Positions 1 through 6,257 of a DNA stretch of 10,820 nt are shown one piece after another; the first letter of the stretch is position 1; every line of letters starts with the position of its first letter. The notes under the pieces are model-generated. The model was not told where the DNA came from. It saw only the letters and a list, made by a program, of their open reading frames with translations, and searched no databases. The DNA lies in assembly GCA_902803745.1 (NCBI GenBank), contig CADCRB010000091.1, positions 1-10,820 on the forward strand. The letters are read 5' to 3'. Position numbers and translations under genes: made by a program. Origin of the DNA: an uncultured Lachnospiraceae bacterium (GTDB taxonomy: Bacteria > Bacillota > Clostridia > Lachnospirales > Lachnospiraceae).

Positions 1-964
1 CTACGAGATCATCCAGCGAAAGCGTAAAGCCAAGCGCCGGAGCATCAGCCCCAAATTTTGCAAGCAGATTGTCGTAGCGCCCTCCCTTTAAGATCGCATC
101 ACCAAGGGATGAGGTATACGCTCTGAAGATTATCCCGGTATAATAATTGTATTTTGAAAGCATGGACATATCAAAGGTGATATAGCTTTGGATGCCTCGT
201 TTCTCACACTGCTCATAGACAGCATGGAGCCTGTCTATAGCAGCCTTTGACCGCTCATTCGATATGCCTACAAGCGCTTTGTCCAGCACGGATACATCAC
301 CGAAAAGCTCCACACATCTTAATAGCTTGTCCGTCTGGGACTCGAGCATTTCTATATCCTTCACAAGATTTGCGGCAGCAAAACGGTTTTTGTTTCCTAT
401 CTCATCCCGGAGATTCATCTCCAGCTCACCGTCTATCTCTGCTTCCTCACAAAGTCCCTTGAAGTATCCGGCATTACCGATGCAGATCTGAAAATCCTTA
501 AGACCGGCAGATCGTAAAAGCTCCACTGCCATAGCTATCATTTCTCCGTCAGCCTCTACCGATCCGTCTCCCATATACTCCGCACCGATCTCGGTATTCT
601 CCTTAAGCTTGCCGGAAAGAGACCTTGCATTTGAAAAAACATTGCCGGAATATGACAGCTTTACATGGACATTGTCATCTATGAAGTATTTAGATGCAGC
701 CCTCGCAACGCCCGGAGTGAAATCAGGGCGCAGTACCAGAGTATTGTTGTCCTTGTCAAAGAATTTGTACAGCTCGTCAGAGGGAGTGGTACCTATCTCG
801 CCGGAATATACATCAAAATATTCAAAGCTTGGAGTATCTATCTCCTTGTAGCCGTAGTTTCTGAGTATCTGAAGGAACTCAAGCTCAAGCCTTAGCTTCC
901 TTTCATAATCTCTGCCGTATATGTCCCTGACACCTTCAGGGGTATGTAATAATCTTTTTTCCAT
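1..964 (-). CDS. hisZ: ATP phosphoribosyltransferase regulatory subunit HisZ (3' end beyond window)
   Basis: HisZ is a catalytically dead paralogue of histidyl-tRNA synthetase. It partners the short form of HisG to make the first, histidine-feedback-inhibited enzyme of histidine synthesis in the cytosol. 321 residues are visible and no stop is reached. Seen: an N-terminus with LHTPEGVRDI (residues 6-15), class II motif-like RPDFTPGVAR (79-88), the pocket element KYNYYTGIIF (271-280) and GGRYDNLLAKFG (294-305). Two features favour HisZ over an active HisRS: the RG(L)DYYTG arginine of HisRS is replaced (SKYNYYTG), and the motif 2 loop (SGNVFSNARSLSGK) does not look like the catalytic loop. The ATG at 964 is the natural family start. 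No Shine-Dalgarno is visible before it; a candidate promoter lies directly upstream. hisG and other his genes are expected next, outside the window (inference). Confidence 0.93.
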   Translation of the reverse strand, partial: MEKRLLHTPEGVRDIYGRDYERKLRLELEFLQILRNYGYKEIDTPSFEYFDVYSGEIGTTPSDELYKFFDKDNNTLVLRPDFTPGVARAASKYFIDDNVHVKLSYSGNVFSNARSLSGKLKENTEIGAEYMGDGSVEADGEMIAMAVELLRSAGLKDFQICIGNAGYFKGLCEEAEIDGELEMNLRDEIGNKNRFAAANLVKDIEMLESQTDKLLRCVELFGDVSVLDKALVGISNERSKAAIDRLHAVYEQCEKRGIQSYITFDMSMLSKYNYYTGIIFRAYTSSLGDAILKGGRYDNLLAKFGADAPALGFTLSLDDLV

Positions 965-973
965 AACGGATAA

Positions 974-1002
974 ATAATAACACAATACTGAAGACCGTAC
1001 AA
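974..1002 (-). promoter_or_regulatory. Candidate sigma-A promoter for hisZ
   Basis: Read on the minus strand there is TTGTAC (997-1002), a 17-base spacer and TATTAT (974-979), a 5/6 match to the -10 consensus but only 3/6 at the -35. Only 9 bases separate the -10 from the hisZ ATG, so initiation at the usual distance would give a leader of about 3 nt. It follows the 1005-1030 hairpin, as expected for a new transcription unit. The -35 is weak, so this is tentative. Confidence 0.4.
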
Positions 1003-1004
1003 AC

Positions 1005-1030
1005 CGGGCAGGGATAAAAATCCCTGCCCG
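1005..1030 (-). terminator. Perfect 11-bp hairpin, probable terminator of the small GG-leader gene
   Basis: CGGGCAGGGAT (1005-1015) and its exact complement (1020-1030) flank a 4-base loop. The stem is GC-rich and begins about 43 bases beyond the stop of the 1073-1336 gene. In the minus-strand transcript the loop is UUUU, but the downstream tract is only GUUUGU, so the run of U is short. It could be a weak intrinsic terminator, an mRNA 3' stabiliser, or an attenuator ahead of hisZ. Nothing resembling a T-box or a His-rich leader peptide is present. Confidence 0.65.
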
Positions 1031-1072
1031 TCACTGTGCTTTCAGTTGATCTTGAGCATTTTCAGAATCTAA

Positions 1073-1336
1073 TCAGTACACATTCGGATTTGTACGAAGC
1101 CTCTGTACAGTGTCCCAATCAACGAGCTGTGTATTGTAGCTGTCGTGCTTTCCAAATTGCTTAGCATAGGCCTCGGCCTCATCCCTACTACCGAAAGCTT
1201 TTAATACGCGGCAGTCATTATTAGCCACTACTTCCCAGGGAAGATTCTGATCGCCTTCATATCCTTTTGCGTAAAATATCATGCCTCCGGATATCTCGTC
1301 GAGTTCATCTTCATTGATCTTGATCTTATCAGCCAT
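1073..1336 (-). CDS. Small protein with double-glycine leader (RiPP/bacteriocin-like precursor or secreted peptide), orphan
   Basis: An 87-residue protein. Residues 1-18 form a canonical double-glycine leader ending ELDEISGG, with E(-8), L(-7), I(-4), G(-2) and G(-1). This is the type cut and exported by C39-peptidase ABC transporters. The predicted core is residues 19-87: hydrophilic, with a single Cys, a PWEVV stretch, a charged helix-like part (SRDEAEAYAKQFG) and a C-terminal WDTVQRLR segment. It lacks the Cys/Ser/Thr richness of lantibiotics. The start is the ATG at 1336 because GGAGGT lies 6 bases upstream; an in-frame GTG at 1375 would place that Shine-Dalgarno inside the coding region. 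The gene has its own promoter and a hairpin behind it. No transporter, peptidase or modifying enzyme is nearby, so processing would rely on genes elsewhere. Function is unknown; an unprocessed cytosolic protein is also possible. Confidence 0.8.
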   Translation of the reverse strand: MADKIKINEDELDEISGGMIFYAKGYEGDQNLPWEVVANNDCRVLKAFGSRDEAEAYAKQFGKHDSYNTQLVDWDTVQRLRTNPNVY

Positions 1337-1342
1337 TTGATT

Positions 1343-1348
1343 ACCTCC
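1343..1348 (-). promoter_or_regulatory. Ribosome binding site that fixes the start of the GG-leader gene
   Basis: GGAGGT on the minus strand, followed by the 6-base spacer AATCAA and ATG. It selects the ATG at 1336 over the in-frame GTG at 1375 and leaves the double-glycine leader at a typical 18 residues. Confidence 0.85.
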
Positions 1349-1393
1349 ATTATGATTTATTTTAACTTTGTCCACTCAATGTGGCTTTATACT

Positions 1394-1424
1394 ATTATAT
1401 ACGAAATATCACAGAAAATGTCAT
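1394..1424 (-). promoter_or_regulatory. Sigma-A-like promoter of the GG-leader gene
   Basis: The minus strand shows ATGACA (1419-1424) as a -35, then 17 bases, then TATATA (1396-1401). An overlapping TATAAT (1394-1399) gives a 19-base spacer. The start site would fall near 1388, leaving about 50 nt of leader before the Shine-Dalgarno-led ATG. The element begins right at the recU stop codon, so the small gene can be expressed apart from the long upstream operon. Confidence 0.6.
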
Positions 1425-1427
1425 TTT
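1415..1427. repeat. 13-bp palindrome overlapping the -35 of the GG-leader gene
   Basis: AAAATG-T-CATTTT is a perfect inverted repeat with 6-base half-sites around one central base. It covers the proposed -35 (1419-1424) and part of the recU stop codon. This is where a repressor operator could sit, but it is AT-rich and short enough to arise by chance. No regulator family is recognisable from it. Confidence 0.3.
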
Positions 1428-1962
1428 ATTTCCCTCTTCTGTCCAGATCCAGCTGGATATAGTCGAGATATGGGATCAGCAGACCGGGCTTTGGCTGTAT
1501 TTCATAGCTCATATCAAGTTCATCAAATCTGAAGCTCTTCCTTCCCCCGTCCTGCATTCTCCTCCAGAAGATCATAAGCTGCCTGAAGGTAAGATAGTAC
1601 AAAAGCTCCCTTTCCGTATATTGTATAAGTATGAAGGCCACACCGTCCTGCCTTTCAAATTCCTCCATGAAATATACCTGATGCTCATGAATATTGCTCA
1701 AAGGAAATGTATCGCTTCTGCATTCCTTTGCATCAAAACAGACAGGGATCCCCTGTGCCACTCCGATATAATCAACCGTAGACTGCTGTTCAAAATAAGC
1801 AAGTGTTATCTGATGAGAAGATTTATCAAGCTTTACCGGAGTGATCGGAGTGGGTATTTTCTGGATCAGCGCAAGATGCGACTGCTCATATTTTTCATTT
1901 GTACGGTTTACCAGCTCCTCTAAGGCGGAGCCTCTTAGTCCTCTTGAATTCCAGGTTGCCAT
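1426..1962 (-). CDS. recU: Holliday junction resolvase RecU
   Basis: RecU cleaves four-way DNA junctions during recombinational repair and chromosome segregation in Firmicutes and is the functional counterpart of RuvC. The 178 residues carry the family's hallmark stretches: NSRGLRGSALEELVNRTNEK (5-24), LIQKIPTPITPVK (32-44), AYFEQQSTVDYIG (55-67), CFDAKECRSDTFPL (75-88) and NIHEHQVYFM (90-99). The PD-(D/E)xK nuclease core is visible as D64 with D77-x-K79-E80. The protein is shorter than Bacillus RecU because it lacks the N-terminal extension and starts straight at the WNSRG block. Four bases separate it from the stop of the upstream pseudouridine synthase; its own Shine-Dalgarno is weak (GGGA), suggesting coupled translation. 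In Bacillus recU is paired with ponA; here it closes a different operon. Confidence 0.95.
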   Translation of the reverse strand: MATWNSRGLRGSALEELVNRTNEKYEQSHLALIQKIPTPITPVKLDKSSHQITLAYFEQQSTVDYIGVAQGIPVCFDAKECRSDTFPLSNIHEHQVYFMEEFERQDGVAFILIQYTERELLYYLTFRQLMIFWRRMQDGGRKSFRFDELDMSYEIQPKPGLLIPYLDYIQLDLDRRGK

Positions 1963-1966
1963 AGTT

Positions 1967-3001
1967 TCATATTCCCATAGAATCTATACCGTTACGCCCC
2001 ATATACTCCATCATATCTGAAGGTATCGGTGCAAAAACCGTCATCCCGTCAAGTATGTCTTCCGGAAGCTCGATCCTGAATGAATGGAGCATCTGACGGG
2101 AAGGATCCATATCTGTCCCTGCTCCATACTTGATATCTCCTGCCACAGGATGACCGATATGCGACATCTGCGCGCGGATCTGATGCTTCCTGCCTGTGAT
2201 CAGATGAACTTCAGCATATGTGATCCTGTCATTTCCGGCTATCACCTTAAGATCGGTTATTATCTCCTTATATCCATTCTTCGGAGCATCCGAAATATAT
2301 ACTCTGTTCTCATTGTCTGAAGGGCTTATGTAGGAAACCATATGACAGACATCAGTTCCCGGCATTGTATATGCATTCGTATCAAACCTTCCGGAAAGCA
2401 CAGCCCTGTAATACTTCCTTATCCTGTGCTCTCTGACCGCCTTGTTCAAAACCTGAAGTCCCCTGACTGACTTGCCGCAAAGAACTATGCCTGTGGTATT
2501 GGTGTCCAGTCTGTTGCACACAGAAGGCTTGCAGGCGCTGTGTCCGTCATAGCCGGTATACTTAAGCAAAAGATCGTTGAGAGATAATTTCCCGGAGCCA
2601 TCCCCCTGCGTTCTTAGTCCGGCAGGTTTATCATAAAATAGAAAATCATCATCTTCAAACAATATCCGTTCTGTTTTAAAGCCTGAGGCTGCCACGCTCT
2701 TATCTGACGCGCTTCTGTCCTGATATTCGTAAGACCGGCCTGACTTGGCTGAGCCGGGAATGCCTTTAGGCATATCAGCCGATCCCAGAAGCTTACCGAA
2801 GGTTTCATCTGACAAAAAGAAAGCTACTTTATCTCCCTGCTTCAGTATTGTCCTGCTGTCTGCTTTCCTGCCATTCAGCTCAATATTCTTATTTCGAAGG
2901 AATTTATAGATGAGGCCTCCCTTTGCCTCCTTCAAAACCCTTGAAGCATATTTATAAAGAGTCAGCCCTTCTTCCTTATCAGAAATTACATACTCCGTCA
3001 A
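1967..3001 (-). CDS. RluA-family (RluC/RluD-like) rRNA pseudouridine synthase with S4 domain
   Basis: Isomerises uridine to pseudouridine in RNA, most likely 23S rRNA; the exact site cannot be told from sequence. It has 344 residues. An N-terminal S4-like RNA-binding part (about 10-65) contains FLRNKNIELNG and LKQGDKVAF. A long polar linker (about 66-112) leads to the catalytic domain (113-344). Seen there: FEDDDFLFYDKPAGL (115-129), NRLDTNTTGIVL (163-174) with catalytic Asp166, and ITGRKHQIRAQMSHIGHPVAGD (268-289, shown as family-typical TGR-HQIR and GHP-GD blocks). The start is TTG at 3001, chosen because AGGGAGG lies 8 bases upstream and because TTGA overlaps the stop of the preceding gene by 4 bases, implying coupled translation. 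Asn replaces the usual His before RLD. Confidence 0.93.
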   Translation of the reverse strand: MTEYVISDKEEGLTLYKYASRVLKEAKGGLIYKFLRNKNIELNGRKADSRTILKQGDKVAFFLSDETFGKLLGSADMPKGIPGSAKSGRSYEYQDRSASDKSVAASGFKTERILFEDDDFLFYDKPAGLRTQGDGSGKLSLNDLLLKYTGYDGHSACKPSVCNRLDTNTTGIVLCGKSVRGLQVLNKAVREHRIRKYYRAVLSGRFDTNAYTMPGTDVCHMVSYISPSDNENRVYISDAPKNGYKEIITDLKVIAGNDRITYAEVHLITGRKHQIRAQMSHIGHPVAGDIKYGAGTDMDPSRQMLHSFRIELPEDILDGMTVFAPIPSDMMEYMGRNGIDSMGI

Positions 3002-3555
3002 AGGGATATCCTCCCTATGAGATGTAAAACAGCTTCATTTACGGAAGCATCCTTATCGTCTCTTTCAGACAGCGCCCTAAGCCTGTCAAGAAACTTCCCC
3101 CTGTCATTAAAGACCTTGATATTGAGGTCCTTGTATTTATTTGCAAGAAAGATGTCCTTAAGATGCTTTTCAAGCTTTGCGGTATCTGCCTTGTCATACT
3201 CGGTATAGCCAAGCAGACTCCCGTCATGAGCTATAAAGGCATTCACACCATAGCTTTTATCTGTAGTTGTAATGATGGAATCATAATAGACAAGAACCGG
3301 TCCTTTTGTCTCTTCGATAAGCTCATATACCTCCCTGCTGCCTTCGGGAAAGCGCATAAACATAATAAAACGCACAAGCGCCATTGCGGCAGGTATGCAT
3401 ACGACTACAGTTACTATGCCGACCGCAGTCCTGTTGCCGGGAAAGAAATGCAGGCCCGAAAAATAAATCAGGACAGCTATCATTGCCAGAGCAAAAGATG
3501 CCATCCCGCTTTTAATTTTCATAGCCCCGATATAGCCGTAGCTTCCCTTTTTCAT
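2998..3555 (-). CDS. Conserved-looking two-TM membrane protein of unknown function
   Basis: I do not recognise a named family. The 185 residues begin with a short basic N-terminus (MKKGSYGYIGAMKIKSG). Two hydrophobic segments follow (about 18-38 and 43-67), joined by a tight turn (FPGNRT), suggesting a membrane hairpin with both ends in the cytosol. The remaining roughly 115 residues are soluble and mixed alpha/beta in look (GPVLVYYDSIITTTDKSYGV; then a charged helical part DTAKLEKHLKDIFLANKYKD). Its ATG overlaps the pepD stop by 4 bases (ATGA) and its stop overlaps the pseudouridine synthase start by 4 bases (TTGA), so it is firmly embedded in the operon. No catalytic motif is visible. Confidence 0.82.
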   Translation of the reverse strand: MKKGSYGYIGAMKIKSGMASFALAMIAVLIYFSGLHFFPGNRTAVGIVTVVVCIPAAMALVRFIMFMRFPEGSREVYELIEETKGPVLVYYDSIITTTDKSYGVNAFIAHDGSLLGYTEYDKADTAKLEKHLKDIFLANKYKDLNIKVFNDRGKFLDRLRALSERDDKDASVNEAVLHLIGRISL

Positions 3556-5006
3556 TTCAGCTCTTTGATAAGACTTACCAGAAGATTGAAAGTCCTTTCA
3601 GTAGAAGATATTGAAAGAGTCTCCTTGGGAGTATGCGCTCTATTTATGGTAGGACCGAAGGATACTATATCCACCGGCTTCAGGGCATTGTATATTACAC
3701 CACATTCAAGTCCGGCATGTATACCCTTGACTACGGGTGTCTGTCCATAGGCGCTTTCATAAAGTCTGATCAGCATTGGAAGTATCACTGAATCCTCATT
3801 ATACTCCCAGGCCGGATAATTGCCCTTCTCAGTATATTCCGCCCCGACAGCCTCGGCTATTACCTGAAGCTTTGAAGAAAGAGCCTGCTTTTCTGAAGAG
3901 ATCTGACTTCTTATCCCGGCTTCCAATGAAAACTTATCATCATTAAGTCTCATAATGCCGAAATTAAGACTGGTCTCTACGAGATCCTCCTGCCCCTTAT
4001 TACGGCACATCTTTATGACGCCGTCAGGCACAGCAGTCAGGAGAAACATGACCCGTTTGGCAGATTCATTGCGAAGCACCCTGACTGTGGACTCACCCTG
4101 ATTCTCACAGTAGATCATGAGATTCTTCTCATTCGCCCTGTATTCATTCTTTATTATATCTTCAAGCTCGGCAATAGTCTGTTCAAAGGTTGTGGAATTT
4201 TCTTTTGAAACCTGAATATGACATCCGGCTTCCCTGGGAATCGCATTATCGGCAAGACCGCCCGAAAGCTCTATGATGCGGAATTTCATCCTCTGCTGCA
4301 AAAATCTGAGCAGACGTCCCATGATTATGATGGCATTCGCATAATATTTATCGATCATCTCTCCGGAATGCCCGCCATGAAGGCCGGAGATCACGACATC
4401 ATATTCGATCCCGGTACGTTCCTTCAGGTCAACGGCAAGATCAATATTGCCCCTCACCCCTCCGGCACAGCTGATATAAAAGACTCCCTCATCCTCTGAG
4501 TCAAGGTTTATGACCCGTCTGGACTTTATGCTGGAGAAATTAAGCACCTTGGCGCCTTCCATACCGATCTCTTCATCCACGGTAAATACTGCTTCAAGCG
4601 CAGGATGCTCATATTCATTGCTGTCAAATATAGCAAGGATCATGGCAACTGCTATGCCGTCATCCGCCCCAAGGGTTGTACTCCTTGAAAATACCTCGTC
4701 ATCCATTACCGCGATCGGAAGCGGATCCTTTTTGAAATTATGTCTGGAATCGGATTCCTTCTCACAGACCATATCGATATGGCCCTGAAGACAGATGGAT
4801 GGGGAATTCTCATAGCCGGCAGTGGCATCTTTGTACATGACAATATTGCCACAGGGCTCCTGACTAACCTTTAATCCCCTTTTAATCGCAAAATCCTTAA
4901 GATATCCCGACAGCTGCTTCGTATTCCCAGAGCCATGCGGGATATTGCAGATCTCTTCAAAGAATTCAAATACTCTTTTTGGTTCGATCCCGTTTAATAC
5001 AGACAT
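3552..5006 (-). CDS. pepD: Aminoacyl-histidine dipeptidase (PepD, peptidase M20C)
   Basis: A cytosolic zinc dipeptidase that hydrolyses Xaa-His and other dipeptides, recycling amino acids. At 484 residues it is full length (E. coli PepD has 485). The di-metal site is complete: H76-x-D78 in GHIDMVCEK, D115 in TTLGADDGIA, the E145/E146 pair in TVDEEIGMEGA, D169 in NLDSEDEG and H458 in NRAHTPKETL. These positions track those of the E. coli enzyme within a few residues. The lid/dimerisation domain, inserted in the middle, carries LHGGHSGEMI. The ATG at 5006 lies 4 bases after the preceding stop. Substrate range cannot be read from sequence; M20C members act on a variety of dipeptides. Confidence 0.96.
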   Translation of the reverse strand: MSVLNGIEPKRVFEFFEEICNIPHGSGNTKQLSGYLKDFAIKRGLKVSQEPCGNIVMYKDATAGYENSPSICLQGHIDMVCEKESDSRHNFKKDPLPIAVMDDEVFSRSTTLGADDGIAVAMILAIFDSNEYEHPALEAVFTVDEEIGMEGAKVLNFSSIKSRRVINLDSEDEGVFYISCAGGVRGNIDLAVDLKERTGIEYDVVISGLHGGHSGEMIDKYYANAIIIMGRLLRFLQQRMKFRIIELSGGLADNAIPREAGCHIQVSKENSTTFEQTIAELEDIIKNEYRANEKNLMIYCENQGESTVRVLRNESAKRVMFLLTAVPDGVIKMCRNKGQEDLVETSLNFGIMRLNDDKFSLEAGIRSQISSEKQALSSKLQVIAEAVGAEYTEKGNYPAWEYNEDSVILPMLIRLYESAYGQTPVVKGIHAGLECGVIYNALKPVDIVSFGPTINRAHTPKETLSISSTERTFNLLVSLIKELK

Positions 5007-5010
5007 ATCA

Positions 5011-5766
5011 TCAGATGCTATCTATATCATCATCATTGATCTCTTCCCTTATGGAAGCAGATCTGTCAACGAGCGGAGCTTTCGGCGCATCCTGTGCTGC
5101 CTTACCCTGCCCTGGCATTGGCTGTGCCTTTCCCGGTCCCTGTGCATTCTTTGCCTGAGGTCCGCGATTCTGTACATGCACCTGCCCTGCCGAAGCGCCG
5201 GGTATTATCGCCTGCTCGGGTCCGTTCGCCATCTGAAGCTGAGCTCTGTCACTGTTAACCACCTGCAGACAGCTGGAAAGAGAACTGATAAGATCCTGAT
5301 ACCTTCCCTGTGCATCACTTATGGCTTTAGTCAATATATCCGAAATACCGGCAAGAGAATCATCTGTATATTTCATGGCAGACATCTGATAGCTGTTTGC
5401 CTCAGTAGTGGCCTGATTCAAAAGCTCTATGGCATTGGCATTTGCCTGATTGACGACTTCCTGAGCCTGCGCATATGCCTGCTGCATGATCTCATTCTTT
5501 TCCACAAGCTCACCCTGCTTCTCCTCAGCCTTTGCAAGCAGAGCCTCCGCAGTTGACTTTGCGCTGTCAAGAATGGCATCCCTGTTCTGCACTATCTGTC
5601 TGCTGTGCTTTATCTCATCAGGGATATTATTCTTTAACTCCTCTAGAAGATCATAGATATCATCTTTGTTGACTATGATGCTCTCCTTGTTACTGAATGC
5701 CGCAAATTTGCATCCTTCAAGGTAATCGAAAATGTCTTCAATTGTCTGTTCAATCTTACTGGCCAT
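5011..5766 (-). CDS. Coiled-coil protein of the 'vacuolar H+-ATPase subunit H-like' type, function unknown
   Basis: 251 residues. N-terminal part (1-60): MASKIEQTIEDIFDYLEGC and IIVNKDDIYDLLEELKNNIPDEIKHS, a block I associate from memory with a Firmicutes family often auto-annotated as an ATPase or V-ATPase subunit H. Residues about 60-175 are Ala/Gln/Glu-rich and heptad-like, consistent with a long coiled coil (AKSTAEALLAKAEEKQGEL, AYAQAQEVVNQANANAIELL), resembling DivIVA/SepIVA-type scaffolds in general style. Residues 181-233 are a disordered Pro/Gln/Gly/Ala linker, and the tail is very acidic (EEINDDDIDSI). There is no Walker motif and no membrane segment, so an ATPase label is not supported. 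It starts 8 bases after coaD with AGGGT as Shine-Dalgarno. A cytoskeletal or division-linked role is only a guess. Confidence 0.85.
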   Translation of the reverse strand: MASKIEQTIEDIFDYLEGCKFAAFSNKESIIVNKDDIYDLLEELKNNIPDEIKHSRQIVQNRDAILDSAKSTAEALLAKAEEKQGELVEKNEIMQQAYAQAQEVVNQANANAIELLNQATTEANSYQMSAMKYTDDSLAGISDILTKAISDAQGRYQDLISSLSSCLQVVNSDRAQLQMANGPEQAIIPGASAGQVHVQNRGPQAKNAQGPGKAQPMPGQGKAAQDAPKAPLVDRSASIREEINDDDIDSI

Positions 5767-5774
5767 GACTTACC

Positions 5775-6254
5775 CTACTTCTTATATTTTTCAAAAATAA
5801 GATCCTCGATCTCCCTCGGCACAAACTTGCTGATATCACCGCCAAAATAAGCTACTTCCTTTACCGTAGTGGAAGAAAGATATGCATATTCAAGACTGGT
5901 GGTAAGGAAAACAGTATCCGCCTTGGGAGCAAGTTTCCTATTGGTCTGTGCCATCTGCAGCTCATATTCAAAATCAGTGACAGCCCTCAATCCTCTGATG
6001 ATCACATCAAAGCCGTTGGATGTCACATAATCAGCCGTCAGTCCCGAGAAAGAATCCACCTTCACATTGGGAATATCACTGCACACACCTTGTAACATAT
6101 TAACACGTTCATCCACAGAAAACAACGGCGACTTTGCACCGTTATTAAGTACGGCAACCGTGAGCGAGTCAAAAAGAGCCGAAGCCCTGCGTATCACGTC
6201 GATATGCCCGTATGTCACAGGATCAAAGGATCCCGGATACAAAGCCTTAGCCAT
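5775..6254 (-). CDS. coaD: Phosphopantetheine adenylyltransferase CoaD
   Basis: Transfers AMP from ATP to 4'-phosphopantetheine, giving dephospho-CoA in the penultimate step of coenzyme A synthesis. 159 residues, the normal length. Seen: the nucleotidyltransferase signature YPGSFDPVTYGHIDVI (6-21) with T14-x-G-H17, K41 in the substrate-binding loop, IIRGLRAVTDFEYELQMAQTN (85-105, the R87/R90 region) and the ATP-binding LSSTTVKEVA (126-135). The start is taken as the ATG at 6254, not the TTG one codon earlier: GGGGG (6261-6265) lies 6 bases before the ATG, and MAKALYPGSFDP is the usual family N-terminus. The Shine-Dalgarno is embedded in the end of rsmD and the two genes are 3 bases apart, so expression is likely coupled. 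rsmD-coaD is a widely conserved pair. Confidence 0.97.
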   Translation of the reverse strand: MAKALYPGSFDPVTYGHIDVIRRASALFDSLTVAVLNNGAKSPLFSVDERVNMLQGVCSDIPNVKVDSFSGLTADYVTSNGFDVIIRGLRAVTDFEYELQMAQTNRKLAPKADTVFLTTSLEYAYLSSTTVKEVAYFGGDISKFVPREIEDLIFEKYKK

Positions 6255-6257
6255 CAA

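Noticed and set aside
965..1072. T-box or histidine attenuator before hisZ
   Set aside because: The 108-base gap has no T-box consensus, no antiterminator partner and no His-codon leader ORF; only the single hairpin is present.
1073..1375. Longer 100-residue version of the GG-leader protein starting at GTG 1375
   Set aside because: It would place GGAGGT inside the coding region (…NHNGGNQ…). The ATG at 1336 has ideal spacing and gives a normal leader length.
1372..1384. CCAC-TCAAT-GTGG hairpin in the leader of the small GG-leader gene
   Set aside because: The stem is only 4 bp and is too weak to call a regulatory RNA element.
1381..1923. 180-codon open frame on the plus strand opposite recU
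   Set aside because: It is antisense to an unmistakable recU. It has no Shine-Dalgarno and its translation shows no family-like features; it is a mirror of recU codon usage.
3163..3750. 195-codon plus-strand open frame across the membrane protein and pepD 3' end
   Set aside because: It lies antisense to two genes joined by a 4-bp overlap, and its translation is low quality with no recognisable domain.
4945..5556. 203-codon plus-strand open frame rich in Leu/Cys/Ile
   Set aside because: The hydrophobic look is the reverse complement of an Ala/Gln/Glu-rich coiled-coil gene. No ribosome binding site or family resemblance is present.
5775..6257. coaD starting from TTG at 6257
   Set aside because: The adjacent ATG at 6254 has the better Shine-Dalgarno spacing and yields the standard MAKALYPGSFDP N-terminus.
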